NCBI RefSeq assembly: GCF_003479605.1
Contig: NZ_QUHR01000001.1
Location: 62,001-126,000, forward strand
Direction of reading: 5' to 3'
DNA from: Roseburia sp. AF12-17LB
GTDB lineage: Bacteria; Bacillota; Clostridia; Lachnospirales; Lachnospiraceae
Length of the DNA: 64,000 nt
Of this stretch, positions 29,172 to 38,195 are shown in pieces; the first letter of the stretch is position 1, and each line of letters opens with the position of its first letter. The translations under genes were made by a program, and so were the position numbers. Below the pieces are notes generated by a model. The model had not been told where the DNA came from. It did not search any database and saw only the letters and a program-made list of their open reading frames with translations.

Positions 29172-31835
29172 ATGGAAGCAGGAATGATTACAACAGTGCT
29201 TTTGGTGGCATGTGCAACTATATGTATTGGCGTTGGCATCTTTTATTTTTTTATTAATAATACGAAAAACAAGGGGCGGATTTGTATCCTGCTTCTGGGA
29301 ATAGGAGGAGGAATCTGGGCACTGGGTTCAGCATTGTATGGAAATTGTACAGATGACAGATTGGCACAGAATTTCTTTTGCATGACAATTGTGGGCTTTA
29401 ATTTATATGTCATTGCGATTGTAATTTATGTGGCGTGTCTGACTGGTGTAAAAATAAAGGGATATGGTCTGATGGTTGGATTAGGAATACTGACATCTCT
29501 GGTGGATGGTGTTTCTTTTGGAAGTATGCGGATCCGCCATTTTTACAGGGTCAATGGAAGAACCTGCTTTACCACAGAATTTCATGGCAGCGTGTTTTAT
29601 CACTGGATGTATATTATGCTTTGCTTTTTGTGCTGCATCTATATTGTACTATATTGGTCGAAGAAAATTATGCGTAAAAGTCAGAGAAAATATGTGGCAT
29701 ATATCATTCTGGGAAATACAATTATGCTTCTTTCGGCAATTCCGGATACGGTTCTGCCATTTTATGGAATTAAATCTTATCCCAGTTCGGTTTATGGCGT
29801 AACAGTTTCGTTTTTAATGACTGTATTTTTTAGTATCCGGTATGATACTTTTGGAATATCAAAATTAACAGTTTCAGATTATCTGTTTAATCAGATTGAC
29901 TATGGTGTGATGGTATATGATTATCAGAGAACACATATTTTACATAATACAAATGCAGAAGTGTTGTTTGGAGCAGAAGTGGAACAGCCTTTTGAAGAAC
30001 TGGTAGCCTGCGAGGGCAAAAAGGAAGAATTTGCAGAACAGCTTTATCAGGGGAAATTAGAGCACTGCAAGGTGAAATGCCTGCAGGGCAATCAGATTTT
30101 ATCGGTAACGTCTTCGATGGTCTGCGATGAATATGGCGAGATGCAGAACACTATCGTAACACTGGTGGATATTACTTACGAAGAAGGACTTTTAGAGCGG
30201 CTACGGGTGTCAGACCGGGCGAAGACCGATTTCCTTACGAATATGTCCCATGAAATCCGTACGCCAATCAACGGTATTATGGGAATGAACAGTCTCCTGC
30301 TCCGGCAGATTGATACGCTGCCAAGAGAGAAGATTGCAGAGTATGCAGGAAATATGCAGCGGGCCAGCAGAACCCTGCTTGCTATTGTAAATGACATTTT
30401 GGACATTTCCAAAATTGAATCCGGAAAGATGGAGCTGCTTTGCGAGGGTTATGAGCTGGCTTCTCTCATTAACGACTGTTATACGATAGTTGCCTCTAAC
30501 TGCAAGAAAAAGAATCTGGATCTGTATATGGAAATTGATGAAAATCTTCCATCCATTTTATATGGAGATGATGTCCGTATCCGCCAGATTGTAAATAATT
30601 TTCTGTCCAATGCGGTAAAATATACCAAGCGTGGTCATGTAATTTTAAAAATTTCTTATAGCAGGATAGATGAGGAAAATATTAATCTGCGTATCGATGT
30701 AAAGGACAGTGGAATGGGAATCCGGAAGAAAGATATGGAGAATCTTTTCCAGAATTTTACCCGGCTGGAGGAACATAAGAACCGGAATATTCAGGGAACC
30801 GGACTGGGACTGAGCCTGACGAAACGTCTGGTAAATATGATGCACGGAAAAGTGCTGGTAGAAAGCCAGTATGGAGAAGGCTCAACGTTTACCGCAATCA
30901 TACCGCAGAAGGTCATCTGTGAAGATGACATTGGCGATATGAAACAGATTTTCGAAAAATATGAGCTTTCTGTCGGTGCTATGATGCCGGTACCTCAGTT
31001 TTCCGGTGTGAATATCCTTGTGGTGGATGATATGGAAATGAACCGCATTGTGGCAAAAGAGATGCTGCTGCAGACCGGTGCAATCGTGGATGTGGCAGGC
31101 AGTGGAGAAGAAGGTCTGACTCTGATGAAAGAGCAGCACTATGACCTTATTTTCATGGATCAGATGATGCCGGATATGGATGGCATTGCTACCTTTGAAG
31201 AAATGAAGCGAATGAATCATCAGAATAAAACTACACCGGTAATTGCCATGACAGCCAATGCGGTAAAAGGAGCAAAAGAAATGTATCTGCAGCATGGATT
31301 TGCAGATTATATTTCCAAACCGATTTTCGAAGAGAAGATGTGGAAGATACTGGAACGTTTTCTGGCGGATAAGCAGACAGATATAAAGGCAGAGCATAAG
31401 ATTGCAGCAGAAGAAAGCATCGAAACAGAAGAAAGTCTTGAAACAGAAGAGAATCTCGAAACAGAAGAGCTTTGGGATAGGGAATCATTACAGGAGCGTT
31501 TTCCATACCTTGACACCGAGCAGGGAATGTCCGTATGCATGGAAGACGAAGATTTTTATTTTAAGATATTAAAAGTTTATCTGAAAGATGAGATGGTGGA
31601 TACCCTACAGCAGGATTATGAAGAAAAAGACTGGGTGCAGTATCAGATTCATGTGCATGGACTGAAAAATACGTCCGCAAATATCGGTGCCATGGAGTTG
31701 TCCGAACAGTTTAAGGGATTAGAGTATGCCATCAAGAATCATGACATTCCGGATACGGATTATATCCGAAGTCATCATGATAAAGTAATGGAGGCATACC
31801 AGGAGCTCTTGCGGCGGCTGGAGCGGGATGTCTGA
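29172..31835 (+). CDS. Hybrid sensor histidine kinase / response regulator with Hpt domain
   Basis: A ~887-residue phosphorelay protein. About seven N-terminal membrane helices (~8-225) form an intramembrane 7TM-type sensor; a PAS-like segment follows (~230-330). HisKA has the phospho-His360 in NMSHEIRTPINGIMG, the ATPase has VNNFLSNAVKYT and GTGLGLSLTKRLV, the receiver has Asp663 in IFMDQMMPDMDG, and a C-terminal Hpt has His829 in VHGLKNTSANIGA. A Glu-rich linker with ESIETEESLETEE-type repeats joins receiver and Hpt. The start is taken as ATG 29172 after CGGGAG, one codon after an in-frame TTG. No separate output regulator is encoded nearby, so the final target is elsewhere. Confidence 0.9.
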   Translation: MEAGMITTVLLVACATICIGVGIFYFFINNTKNKGRICILLLGIGGGIWALGSALYGNCTDDRLAQNFFCMTIVGFNLYVIAIVIYVACLTGVKIKGYGLMVGLGILTSLVDGVSFGSMRIRHFYRVNGRTCFTTEFHGSVFYHWMYIMLCFLCCIYIVLYWSKKIMRKSQRKYVAYIILGNTIMLLSAIPDTVLPFYGIKSYPSSVYGVTVSFLMTVFFSIRYDTFGISKLTVSDYLFNQIDYGVMVYDYQRTHILHNTNAEVLFGAEVEQPFEELVACEGKKEEFAEQLYQGKLEHCKVKCLQGNQILSVTSSMVCDEYGEMQNTIVTLVDITYEEGLLERLRVSDRAKTDFLTNMSHEIRTPINGIMGMNSLLLRQIDTLPREKIAEYAGNMQRASRTLLAIVNDILDISKIESGKMELLCEGYELASLINDCYTIVASNCKKKNLDLYMEIDENLPSILYGDDVRIRQIVNNFLSNAVKYTKRGHVILKISYSRIDEENINLRIDVKDSGMGIRKKDMENLFQNFTRLEEHKNRNIQGTGLGLSLTKRLVNMMHGKVLVESQYGEGSTFTAIIPQKVICEDDIGDMKQIFEKYELSVGAMMPVPQFSGVNILVVDDMEMNRIVAKEMLLQTGAIVDVAGSGEEGLTLMKEQHYDLIFMDQMMPDMDGIATFEEMKRMNHQNKTTPVIAMTANAVKGAKEMYLQHGFADYISKPIFEEKMWKILERFLADKQTDIKAEHKIAAEESIETEESLETEENLETEELWDRESLQERFPYLDTEQGMSVCMEDEDFYFKILKVYLKDEMVDTLQQDYEEKDWVQYQIHVHGLKNTSANIGAMELSEQFKGLEYAIKNHDIPDTDYIRSHHDKVMEAYQELLRRLERDV

Positions 31836-31852
31836 GAAGGAGGAAGACAAAC

Positions 31853-32797
31853 ATGGTAAAAATCGACTTAATTACCGGCTTTTTAGGTTCCGGTAAAACA
31901 ACATTTATAAGAAAATATGCCCGGTATCTGATGAAACAGGGCATGAATATTGGAATCTTGGAGAATGACTATGGCGCAGTAAATGTGGACATGATGCTGC
32001 TGCAGGATTTGATGGGAGATAACTGTGAGCTGGAAATGGTAGCCGGAGGCTGTGATAAGGACTGCCACAGAAGACGTTTTAAGACAAAGCTAATCGCCAT
32101 GGGCATGTGCGGATATGACAGGGTGCTGGTGGAGCCATCCGGAATTTTTGATGTGGACGAATTCTTTGATGCATTGCGGGAAGAACCGCTGAATCAGTGG
32201 TATGAGATTGGAAATGTAATTGCAATCGTAGATGCCAAGCTGGAAAAAGAGCTGTCCGATGAGGCAGATTTTATTCTGGCATCAGAGGTGGCAGATGCAG
32301 GCTGCATTCTATTAAGCCATGCCGATGAAGCTACAGAAGAAGAAATGGATGCAACGGTTGCACACATCAACGAAGCCTTGGAGAAGATTCACTGTAAGAG
32401 AAGACTGGGAAAAGAGATTCTGCGTAAGAGTACACCGCAGCTTACTTCGGAAGATTTGCATCGGATTATGAGCAGTGGCTATGTAATGGAAAATTATGAG
32501 AAAATGGATCTGGAGGAACACTCCGGCTTTGAGTCACAGTATTTTATGAATGTACCTATGACGGCAGAAAAATTGCAGAAGGTCGCAAAAGAAATCTTAG
32601 AAGACAGCTCCTGCGGAGCAGTATTTCGGATTAAGGGATTTATAAAAGCAGAAGATAATTCTTGGATACAACTCAATGCTACCCACAACGGAGTGCGGAT
32701 GGAACCGATTCAGGAAGGTCAGGAAGTCATTATTGTAATCGGAGAGCATTTGCAGCGGGATAGAATCGAAGCATATATCGGAGCGGAGAGTGTATAA
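31853..32797 (+). CDS. COG0523/CobW-family GTPase with an altered metal motif
   Basis: A 314-residue G3E GTPase. Walker A is GFLGSGKTTF, switch and Walker B regions include ILENDYGAVNVD and VLVEPSGIFDVDEF. The family's metal-binding CxCC motif is replaced by GGCDKDCHRRR, leaving two cysteines three residues apart, and the His-rich C-terminal tail seen in many zinc chaperones is missing. These proteins insert or deliver metals (Zn, Co, Ni, Fe). It sits 17 bases after the hybrid histidine kinase gene, so the two are probably co-transcribed. Confidence 0.85.
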   Translation: MVKIDLITGFLGSGKTTFIRKYARYLMKQGMNIGILENDYGAVNVDMMLLQDLMGDNCELEMVAGGCDKDCHRRRFKTKLIAMGMCGYDRVLVEPSGIFDVDEFFDALREEPLNQWYEIGNVIAIVDAKLEKELSDEADFILASEVADAGCILLSHADEATEEEMDATVAHINEALEKIHCKRRLGKEILRKSTPQLTSEDLHRIMSSGYVMENYEKMDLEEHSGFESQYFMNVPMTAEKLQKVAKEILEDSSCGAVFRIKGFIKAEDNSWIQLNATHNGVRMEPIQEGQEVIIVIGEHLQRDRIEAYIGAESV

Positions 32798-32942
32798 AGA
32801 TAAAACGATACTATAGTGTACGAATGAATAATACAAATGTACAATATAATACACAAAGTAACACAATATATTCTATTAATTCTAACGAACAGACTGAAAA
32901 AAGCAGAAAAAACAGGAAAATGCGACTTTTTGTAAAAAAATA

Positions 32943-32971
32943 TTGACAGGGCAAAAAAGACGTGATATTGT
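32943..32971 (+). promoter_or_regulatory. Probable promoter ahead of the aminotransferase region
   Basis: TTGACA (32943-32948) is a perfect -35; TATTGT (32966-32971) lies 17 bases on, and TATAAC (32971-32976) is a weaker alternative with a long spacer. Confidence 0.55.
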
Positions 32972-33003
32972 ATAACTGTTCAAAATAATAGACAAACAAA
33001 AGC

Positions 33004-33036
33004 GAAGGCGCTTACCAATCGGTAAGTGCCTTTTTT
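33004..33036 (+). terminator. Intrinsic terminator shortly after a promoter; possible leader attenuator
   Basis: AAGGCGCTTACC (33005-33016) pairs with GGTAAGTGCCTT (33021-33032) with one G-U pair, followed by T-runs to 33036. It lies about 30 bases from the expected transcription start and there is no gene between, so it may be a leader attenuator for the aminotransferase. Confidence 0.8.
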
Positions 33037-33037
33037 A

Positions 33038-33165
33038 CTTTACAGGAAATTGCTTTCCTGTAAAGTAAAAAACGCTCCGCGAGGATGCGCACTGCGGCGT
33101 ATAAGGTAGATGTCGCAAGCGACCGACGCAGGCGCGAGAATGTGCCGGGGCACATTCATTGTTCC
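33038..33165 (+). repeat. 128-bp structured intergenic element, copy A
   Basis: Identical to 59803-59930 at 121 of 128 positions and in the same orientation. It contains a perfect 12-bp hairpin (CTTTACAGGAAA with TTTCCTGTAAAG, loop TTGC), a CTGCGGCG/CGACGCAG stem with one mismatch enclosing GTCGC-AA-GCGAC, and a third hairpin GAATGTGCC/GGCACATTC. It starts directly after the T-run of a terminator, as copy B does. No ORF is present. Confidence 0.92.
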
Positions 33166-33240
33166 GTCGATTGAACAAAACAAACCGGTTTAAAGAGAAA
33201 ACAAAAAAAGAGTAAAGAATATGTCAAGGAGGATTCAATT

Positions 33241-34458
33241 ATGAAATTAAAAGACACAGGATTAAGCGTACAGGACATTAAAGATAAAGTAAATAAATAT
33301 ATGATTGAAACATATGAGCGTTTTGATTTTCTGGCTGAGACAGCAGAGGGCATGTACCTCTATGATGAGAAAGGAACACCATATCTTGACTTCTATGCAG
33401 GAATCGCTGTTAACAATGCAGGAAACCGTAACCCGAAGGTAGTAGCAGCAGTCAAAGATCAGGTAGATGATATCATGCATACCTTCAACTATCCATATAC
33501 CATTCCACAGGCACTGTTAGCAGAAAAAGTTTGTAAGACCATTGGCATGGATAAAATTTTTTATCAGAACTCCGGAACAGAAGCAAACGAAGCAATGATT
33601 AAAATGGCTCGTAAATATGGAATTGAAAAATACGGTCCAAATAAATATCATATCGTAACTGCTAAAATGGGATTCCACGGAAGAACATTTGGAGCAATGT
33701 CAGCAACCGGTCAGCCGGGAAATGGCTGCCAGGTAGGATTCGGACCAATGACTTACGGATTCTCCTATGCACCATACAATGACCTGGAGGCATTTAAAAA
33801 TGCATGTACCGAAAATACAATCGCAATCATGATTGAACCGGTACAGGGTGAAGGCGGAGTACATCCGGCAACCATGGAATTTATGAAAGGCTTAAGAGAA
33901 TTCTGTGATGAAAAAGGAATGCTCTTATTATTAGATGAGGTACAGACCGGATGGTGCAGAACCGGAGCAGTAATGTCTTATATGAATTATGGCGTAAAAC
34001 CGGATATCGTATCTATGGCAAAAGGTCTTGGCGGCGGAATGCCAATCGGTGCAATCTGTGCAACGGAAGAGGTCGCCAAAGCATTTACTCCTGGTTCCCA
34101 TGGAACAACCTTTGGTGGACATCCAATCAGCTGTGCAGCAGCTTTAGCTGAGGTAGGAGAGCTCTTAGACAATGACTTAGCCGGAAATGCAAAGAAGATG
34201 GGAGATTATTTCTCAGCAAAATTAGAAAAATTACCACATGTCAAAGAAGTAAGACATCAGGGCTTATTAGTTGGTGTAGAATTTGATGATACCATTTCCG
34301 GTGTAGATGTAAAACATGGCTGCTTAGACAGAAAGCTTCTGATTACAGCTATCGGTGCACATGTCATTCGTATGGTGCCGCCACTTATCGTATCCGCAGA
34401 AGAATGCGACAAGGCATATGCAATCATTGAAGAAACGGTAAAATCACTGGAAAAGTAA
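33241..34458 (+). CDS. Class III PLP-dependent aminotransferase (acetylornithine/GABA/diamine group)
   Basis: A 405-residue fold-type I aminotransferase. Characteristic segments are NSGTEANEAMIKMARK, FHGRTFGAMSATG, LLDEVQTGWCRTG, PLP-binding Lys261 in MAKGLGGGMPIG and the phosphate-side HGTTFGGHP. The C-terminus (LLITAIGAHVIRMVPPLIV) is close to the acetylornithine type, but no arginine biosynthesis genes are nearby. Instead an APC permease, an iron-dependent alcohol dehydrogenase and an XRE-cupin regulator follow, suggesting catabolism of a terminal amine (GABA, ornithine, a diamine or a similar omega-amino acid) to a semialdehyde. Substrate not certain. Confidence 0.88.
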   Translation: MKLKDTGLSVQDIKDKVNKYMIETYERFDFLAETAEGMYLYDEKGTPYLDFYAGIAVNNAGNRNPKVVAAVKDQVDDIMHTFNYPYTIPQALLAEKVCKTIGMDKIFYQNSGTEANEAMIKMARKYGIEKYGPNKYHIVTAKMGFHGRTFGAMSATGQPGNGCQVGFGPMTYGFSYAPYNDLEAFKNACTENTIAIMIEPVQGEGGVHPATMEFMKGLREFCDEKGMLLLLDEVQTGWCRTGAVMSYMNYGVKPDIVSMAKGLGGGMPIGAICATEEVAKAFTPGSHGTTFGGHPISCAAALAEVGELLDNDLAGNAKKMGDYFSAKLEKLPHVKEVRHQGLLVGVEFDDTISGVDVKHGCLDRKLLITAIGAHVIRMVPPLIVSAEECDKAYAIIEETVKSLEK

Positions 34459-34530
34459 GAAATTTAGGAATCCGTGTCCTTCAAACCGGGCACTGGAAGA
34501 ATAAAAGAAAAATAAAAAAATAAGAAACAG

Positions 34531-34576
34531 AAAAGACGAGGATGTCACAGAAAATAAGTGCGCCCTCGTCTTTTTT
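34531..34576 (+). terminator. Intrinsic terminator after the aminotransferase
   Basis: AAAAGACGAGG (34531-34541) pairs with CCTCGTCTTTT (34563-34573) and the T-run reaches 34576. It closes the aminotransferase transcript. Confidence 0.88.
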
Positions 34577-34594
34577 ATGCAGATAGTTGTCAGG

Positions 34595-34633
34595 CATCCA
34601 TACGAAGCTGCCAGTGGCAGGTTCGTATGGATG
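34595..34633 (+). repeat. 39-bp nearly perfect palindrome
   Basis: CATCCATACGAA-g-CTGCCA is mirrored by TGGCAG-g-TTCGTATGGATG around a single central G; only one symmetric pair mismatches. No T-run follows. It lies 40 bases before the next gene and could be an operator, a REP-like element or a stable 5' hairpin. Confidence 0.85.
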
Positions 34634-34673
34634 AGAAAAAACGCATGTATATACATTAAGGAAGGGAAGCAAA

Positions 34674-35279
34674 ATGGAACATCTTGTTATTACAATAGGA
34701 TGCGAATATGGCGCAAAAGGAAATCAGATTGGGAAAAAGGTTGCACAGGATTTGGGCATCAAGTTTTATGACCGTGAAACGGTAGATGAGATTATCAAAG
34801 AAGTAGGAATTCCCAAGGATATTATGGAAAAGGTAGAAGAAGGAGTGACCATTGCCGGTAAAGGAGCAGAAGGTGATGTCAGGGGTTCTTTCTCCAAATA
34901 CGCTGATTTGACAGAACGTGCAATTCACGTCCAGAAAACAATTATTCGAAAACTCGCAGCAAGAGAGTCCTGTGTGATTATAGGACGTTCTGCTGATTAT
35001 ATTTTAAAAGAACAGAAACCAATATTACGCATTTTCATTTATGCACCGGACGAAATCCGGATAAAGAATGTAATGGAAAGTCACAATCTTTCGGCAGATG
35101 ATGCAAAATTGCTGATTGTGGAAAAAGATAAACGTTATCACAAAAGACATATGGCACTGACCGGAAGCAATCGTGGAGACAGACATAACAGGGATATGCT
35201 GATTAACAGCGATTTGCTGGGTGTGGATGGAACTGCACAGTTGATTGAAGAAGTAGCTGGAAAAGTATTTCAGGAATAG
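34674..35279 (+). CDS. Cytidylate-kinase-like protein, copy 2
   Basis: A 201-residue homologue of the protein at 28274-28939. The N-terminal loop is ITIGCEYGAKGNQIGKKVA, with Asn in the Ser/Thr position of a normal P-loop, then IKFYDRETVDEIIKEVG, ESCVIIGRSADYIL and the RIFIYAPDEIRIKNVM segment. It is followed 12 bases later by an APC amino-acid permease. Both copies in this window being next to amino-acid transporters hints at a regulatory or nucleotide-linked role in amino-acid use, but this is inference. Confidence 0.8.
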   Translation: MEHLVITIGCEYGAKGNQIGKKVAQDLGIKFYDRETVDEIIKEVGIPKDIMEKVEEGVTIAGKGAEGDVRGSFSKYADLTERAIHVQKTIIRKLAARESCVIIGRSADYILKEQKPILRIFIYAPDEIRIKNVMESHNLSADDAKLLIVEKDKRYHKRHMALTGSNRGDRHNRDMLINSDLLGVDGTAQLIEEVAGKVFQE

Positions 35280-35291
35280 GAGGTAGTAAAT

Positions 35292-36815
35292 ATGGAACAG
35301 AAGAAAACAGAATTCAATAAAGTATTTAATGCCTGGGATATTCTTGTCATTGCATTTGGTGCCATGATTGGATGGGGCTGGGTCGTATCCTCCGGTGGCT
35401 GGATTCAGAAAGGCGGAGTTCTTGGAGCGGCTATCGGATTTGTTCTTGGTGGAATCATGATATTCTTTGTGGGATTGACTTATGCAGAACTTACAGCAGC
35501 CATGCCACAGTGCGGTGGTGAGCATGTGTTCAGTTACCGTGCAATGGGCTCAAATGGTTCCTTTATCTGTACATGGGCAATCGTCCTGGGATATGTCGGA
35601 GTTACCTGCTTTGAAGCATGTGCATTTCCAACGATTCTGACTTATCTCTGGCCGGGATTTTTAAAGGGATATCTTTATACGGTAGCTGGATTTGATATCT
35701 ATGCTTCCTGGCTGATTGTAGCAATTATCGTTGCATTTTTAATTATGATAATAAACATTTTTGGAGCCAAAACAGCAGCTATTTTACAGACCATTCTTAC
35801 TATTATCATTGGTGGAGCAGGAATTTTATTGATTGTTGCATCCGTCATCAACGGAAGTGTGGATAATCTTAACGGACAGATGTTTGCCGGCACATCAACC
35901 GGAGGTGGAATCAAGGCAGTACTCAGTGTTGCGGTGTTATCTCCATTTTATTTTATCGGATTTGATGTTATCCCACAGGCGGCAGAGGAAATCAATGTTC
36001 CACCGAAGAAAATTGGAAAAATGCTGATATTATCTGTTGTACTGGCAGTGCTGTTTTACTCGCTGGTTATCATTGCAGTAGGTCTGGTATTAAAGCCGGA
36101 TGCCATTGCAGCATCACAGACAGGAACCGGTCTTGTAACCGCAGATGCCATGGCAGTAGCGTTTAAAACATCGGTCATGGCAAAAGTAATTATTGTTGGT
36201 GGAATGTGCGGAATCATTACTTCCTGGAATTCCTTTATGATTGGTGGTTCCCGTGCTTTATATTCCATGGCAGAATCCTATATGATTCCAAGAACTTTTG
36301 CAAAACTTCATTCAAAGCATAAGACCCCGTTAAATGCATTAATCCTGATGGGAATTCTTACGATGTTAGCACCGTTTGCGGGACGTGTCATGATGGTATG
36401 GATTTGTGATGCAGGTAACTTTGGATGCTGTCTTGCCTATTGTATGGTATCCATTTCATTTCTGATTTTAAGAAAGAAAGAACCGGATATGCCTCGTCCG
36501 TATAAAGTGACTGGTTATAAATTTGTGGGTGTAATGGCAGTCTTAATGTCAGGATTTATGGTATGCATGTACTGCATTCCGGGAACCGGCGGCAGCCTGA
36601 TTCTTCCGGAGTGGTTGATGGTTGGAGCCTGGAGCTTGCTTGGAGTTGTATTCTTTGTAATCTGTAAAAAGAAATACAAAGAGTCCTTTGGCAGTCTGGT
36701 ACAGCTTATTTCAGATGAAGATGCAGCAACATTGATGCCGGAGGCAGATGATGTGGAGCTGGATCAGGTAATCGATGTGGCAATCGACCGTGTATTGGCG
36801 CGGATGGCAGGATAA
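35292..36815 (+). CDS. APC-family amino-acid permease
   Basis: A 507-residue inner-membrane transporter with about 12 hydrophobic segments. The first helix has the APC substrate-site pattern GAMIGWGWVVSSGGW; GLTYAELTAAMPQCGGEHVF and FIGFDVIPQAAEEINVPPKK are typical of the superfamily. The C-terminal ~40 residues are acidic and cytoplasmic. Its neighbours (class III aminotransferase, Fe-ADH, XRE-cupin regulator) point to uptake, or exchange, of the amine or amino acid that they degrade. Confidence 0.9.
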   Translation: MEQKKTEFNKVFNAWDILVIAFGAMIGWGWVVSSGGWIQKGGVLGAAIGFVLGGIMIFFVGLTYAELTAAMPQCGGEHVFSYRAMGSNGSFICTWAIVLGYVGVTCFEACAFPTILTYLWPGFLKGYLYTVAGFDIYASWLIVAIIVAFLIMIINIFGAKTAAILQTILTIIIGGAGILLIVASVINGSVDNLNGQMFAGTSTGGGIKAVLSVAVLSPFYFIGFDVIPQAAEEINVPPKKIGKMLILSVVLAVLFYSLVIIAVGLVLKPDAIAASQTGTGLVTADAMAVAFKTSVMAKVIIVGGMCGIITSWNSFMIGGSRALYSMAESYMIPRTFAKLHSKHKTPLNALILMGILTMLAPFAGRVMMVWICDAGNFGCCLAYCMVSISFLILRKKEPDMPRPYKVTGYKFVGVMAVLMSGFMVCMYCIPGTGGSLILPEWLMVGAWSLLGVVFFVICKKKYKESFGSLVQLISDEDAATLMPEADDVELDQVIDVAIDRVLARMAG

Positions 36816-36901
36816 TGGAATGTATAGAGTGAAGAAAGCAGAATATAGAAAAGTCGAGTAGTAAGTTCTGAAAATACCGACAGAAAATGAGAGGAAAAGC
36901 T

Positions 36902-38086
36902 ATGAACGAATTTAATTTTTCAGTACCACAGAATATTATCGTAGGAAGAGGCTCTATGGCAAAACTTCCGGAAGTTGCAAAAAAAATGGGTGGAAAGCAT
37001 GCGTTTATCATATCCGGACCGCATCTTAAGAAGATGGGACTGGTGGAGAAAGCTGCAGAATCTTTAAGAGCCGAAGGAATTTTGGTGGATGACTTTACGG
37101 ATATCGAAGGAAATCCTTCCGTTACAACCGTGGAAGCAGCGACAGAAGCATTTCAGGCTTCCGGGGCAGACTTTATCGTAGCTTTTGGCGGCGGTTCTCC
37201 GATGGATGTAGCAAAGGCAGTCGGTGTAGTAGCAAAATACGGTGGAAGCATTACCGAATACGAAGGGGCACATAAAGTGCCGGGCAAAATTATTCCATTG
37301 GTGGCACTACCGACTACAGCAGGAACCGGTTCTGAGGTAACAGCATTTTCTGTAATTACTGACCACAGCAGAGACTATAAACTGACGGTATTTTCTTATG
37401 AACTGCTGCCGGCATATGCTATTCTGGACGCAGACCTGATTACAACGGCACCAGCCAGTGTGGCGGCAGCCTGCGGAATTGATGCATTTATCCATGCAGA
37501 AGAGGCGTATATTTCAACTGCGGCTTCTCCATTTTCCGATGCCATGGCAGAAAAAGCAATGGAGCTCATCGGAGAAAATATCCGGAGATTTGTGGCAAAC
37601 CGCACCGATGTGGAGGCGGCAGAGGCAATGATGGTAGGCTCACTGTTTGCTGGAATTGCATTTTCTTTTGCAAGACTTGGAAATGTACATGCCATGAGCC
37701 ATCCGGTCAGCGCATTCTTTGATGTGCCGCACGGAGTTGCAAATGCAGTATTACTTCCGGTAGTAGCGGAGTATAATGCCTTAGCTGACCATGGAAGATA
37801 TTATAAAATTTATAATTACATCAGTGAAATTCCGGCCTATGAAGATGAATTTGAACCGATGATGTTAGTGGATGCCATCCGTTCCTTATGCAAAGCCATC
37901 GGAATTCCGGCAAATCTTACGGAAGCCATCAATCGGGCAGGCAAAACAGGAAGCATCAGCCGGGAGACCATCGAAGAGAAAATAGAAGCAATGGCAGCAG
38001 ATGCCATGAAGAGCGGCAATATTGCAGTGAATCCACGGTCATCCCGTCAGTGTGATATAGAAATGTTATACCGCAAGGCATTGTAA
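36902..38086 (+). CDS. Iron-containing alcohol dehydrogenase
   Basis: A 394-residue group III (Fe-dependent) dehydrogenase. The NAD site is FGGGSPMDVAKAVGV (~residues 95-110), followed by LPTTAGTGSEVTAFSVI; the metal site uses Asp in ACGIDAFIHAEEAY and the His residues in HAMSHPVSAFFDVPHGVANA. ATG 36902 is preceded by AGAGG; a frame from 36887 would start five codons earlier without that spacing. Placed after an aminotransferase and permease, it most plausibly reduces the semialdehyde they generate to a hydroxy acid or diol, recycling NADH in fermentation. Confidence 0.9.
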   Translation: MNEFNFSVPQNIIVGRGSMAKLPEVAKKMGGKHAFIISGPHLKKMGLVEKAAESLRAEGILVDDFTDIEGNPSVTTVEAATEAFQASGADFIVAFGGGSPMDVAKAVGVVAKYGGSITEYEGAHKVPGKIIPLVALPTTAGTGSEVTAFSVITDHSRDYKLTVFSYELLPAYAILDADLITTAPASVAAACGIDAFIHAEEAYISTAASPFSDAMAEKAMELIGENIRRFVANRTDVEAAEAMMVGSLFAGIAFSFARLGNVHAMSHPVSAFFDVPHGVANAVLLPVVAEYNALADHGRYYKIYNYISEIPAYEDEFEPMMLVDAIRSLCKAIGIPANLTEAINRAGKTGSISRETIEEKIEAMAADAMKSGNIAVNPRSSRQCDIEMLYRKAL

Positions 38087-38195
38087 AACAGATATCTTTA
38101 TCAAAAACATCGGTTAATATCATAAAAATTTGATGCGAAAAGTTTGATGTAAAAAATTTGAAGTGGAAGTTTCAAATGGAAAGAGAGGAAAATGT

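Noticed and set aside
33038..33165. Insertion sequence or T-box/riboswitch
   Set aside because: There is no transposase, and the same element precedes unrelated genes (aminotransferase, acpP), which argues against a ligand-specific switch.
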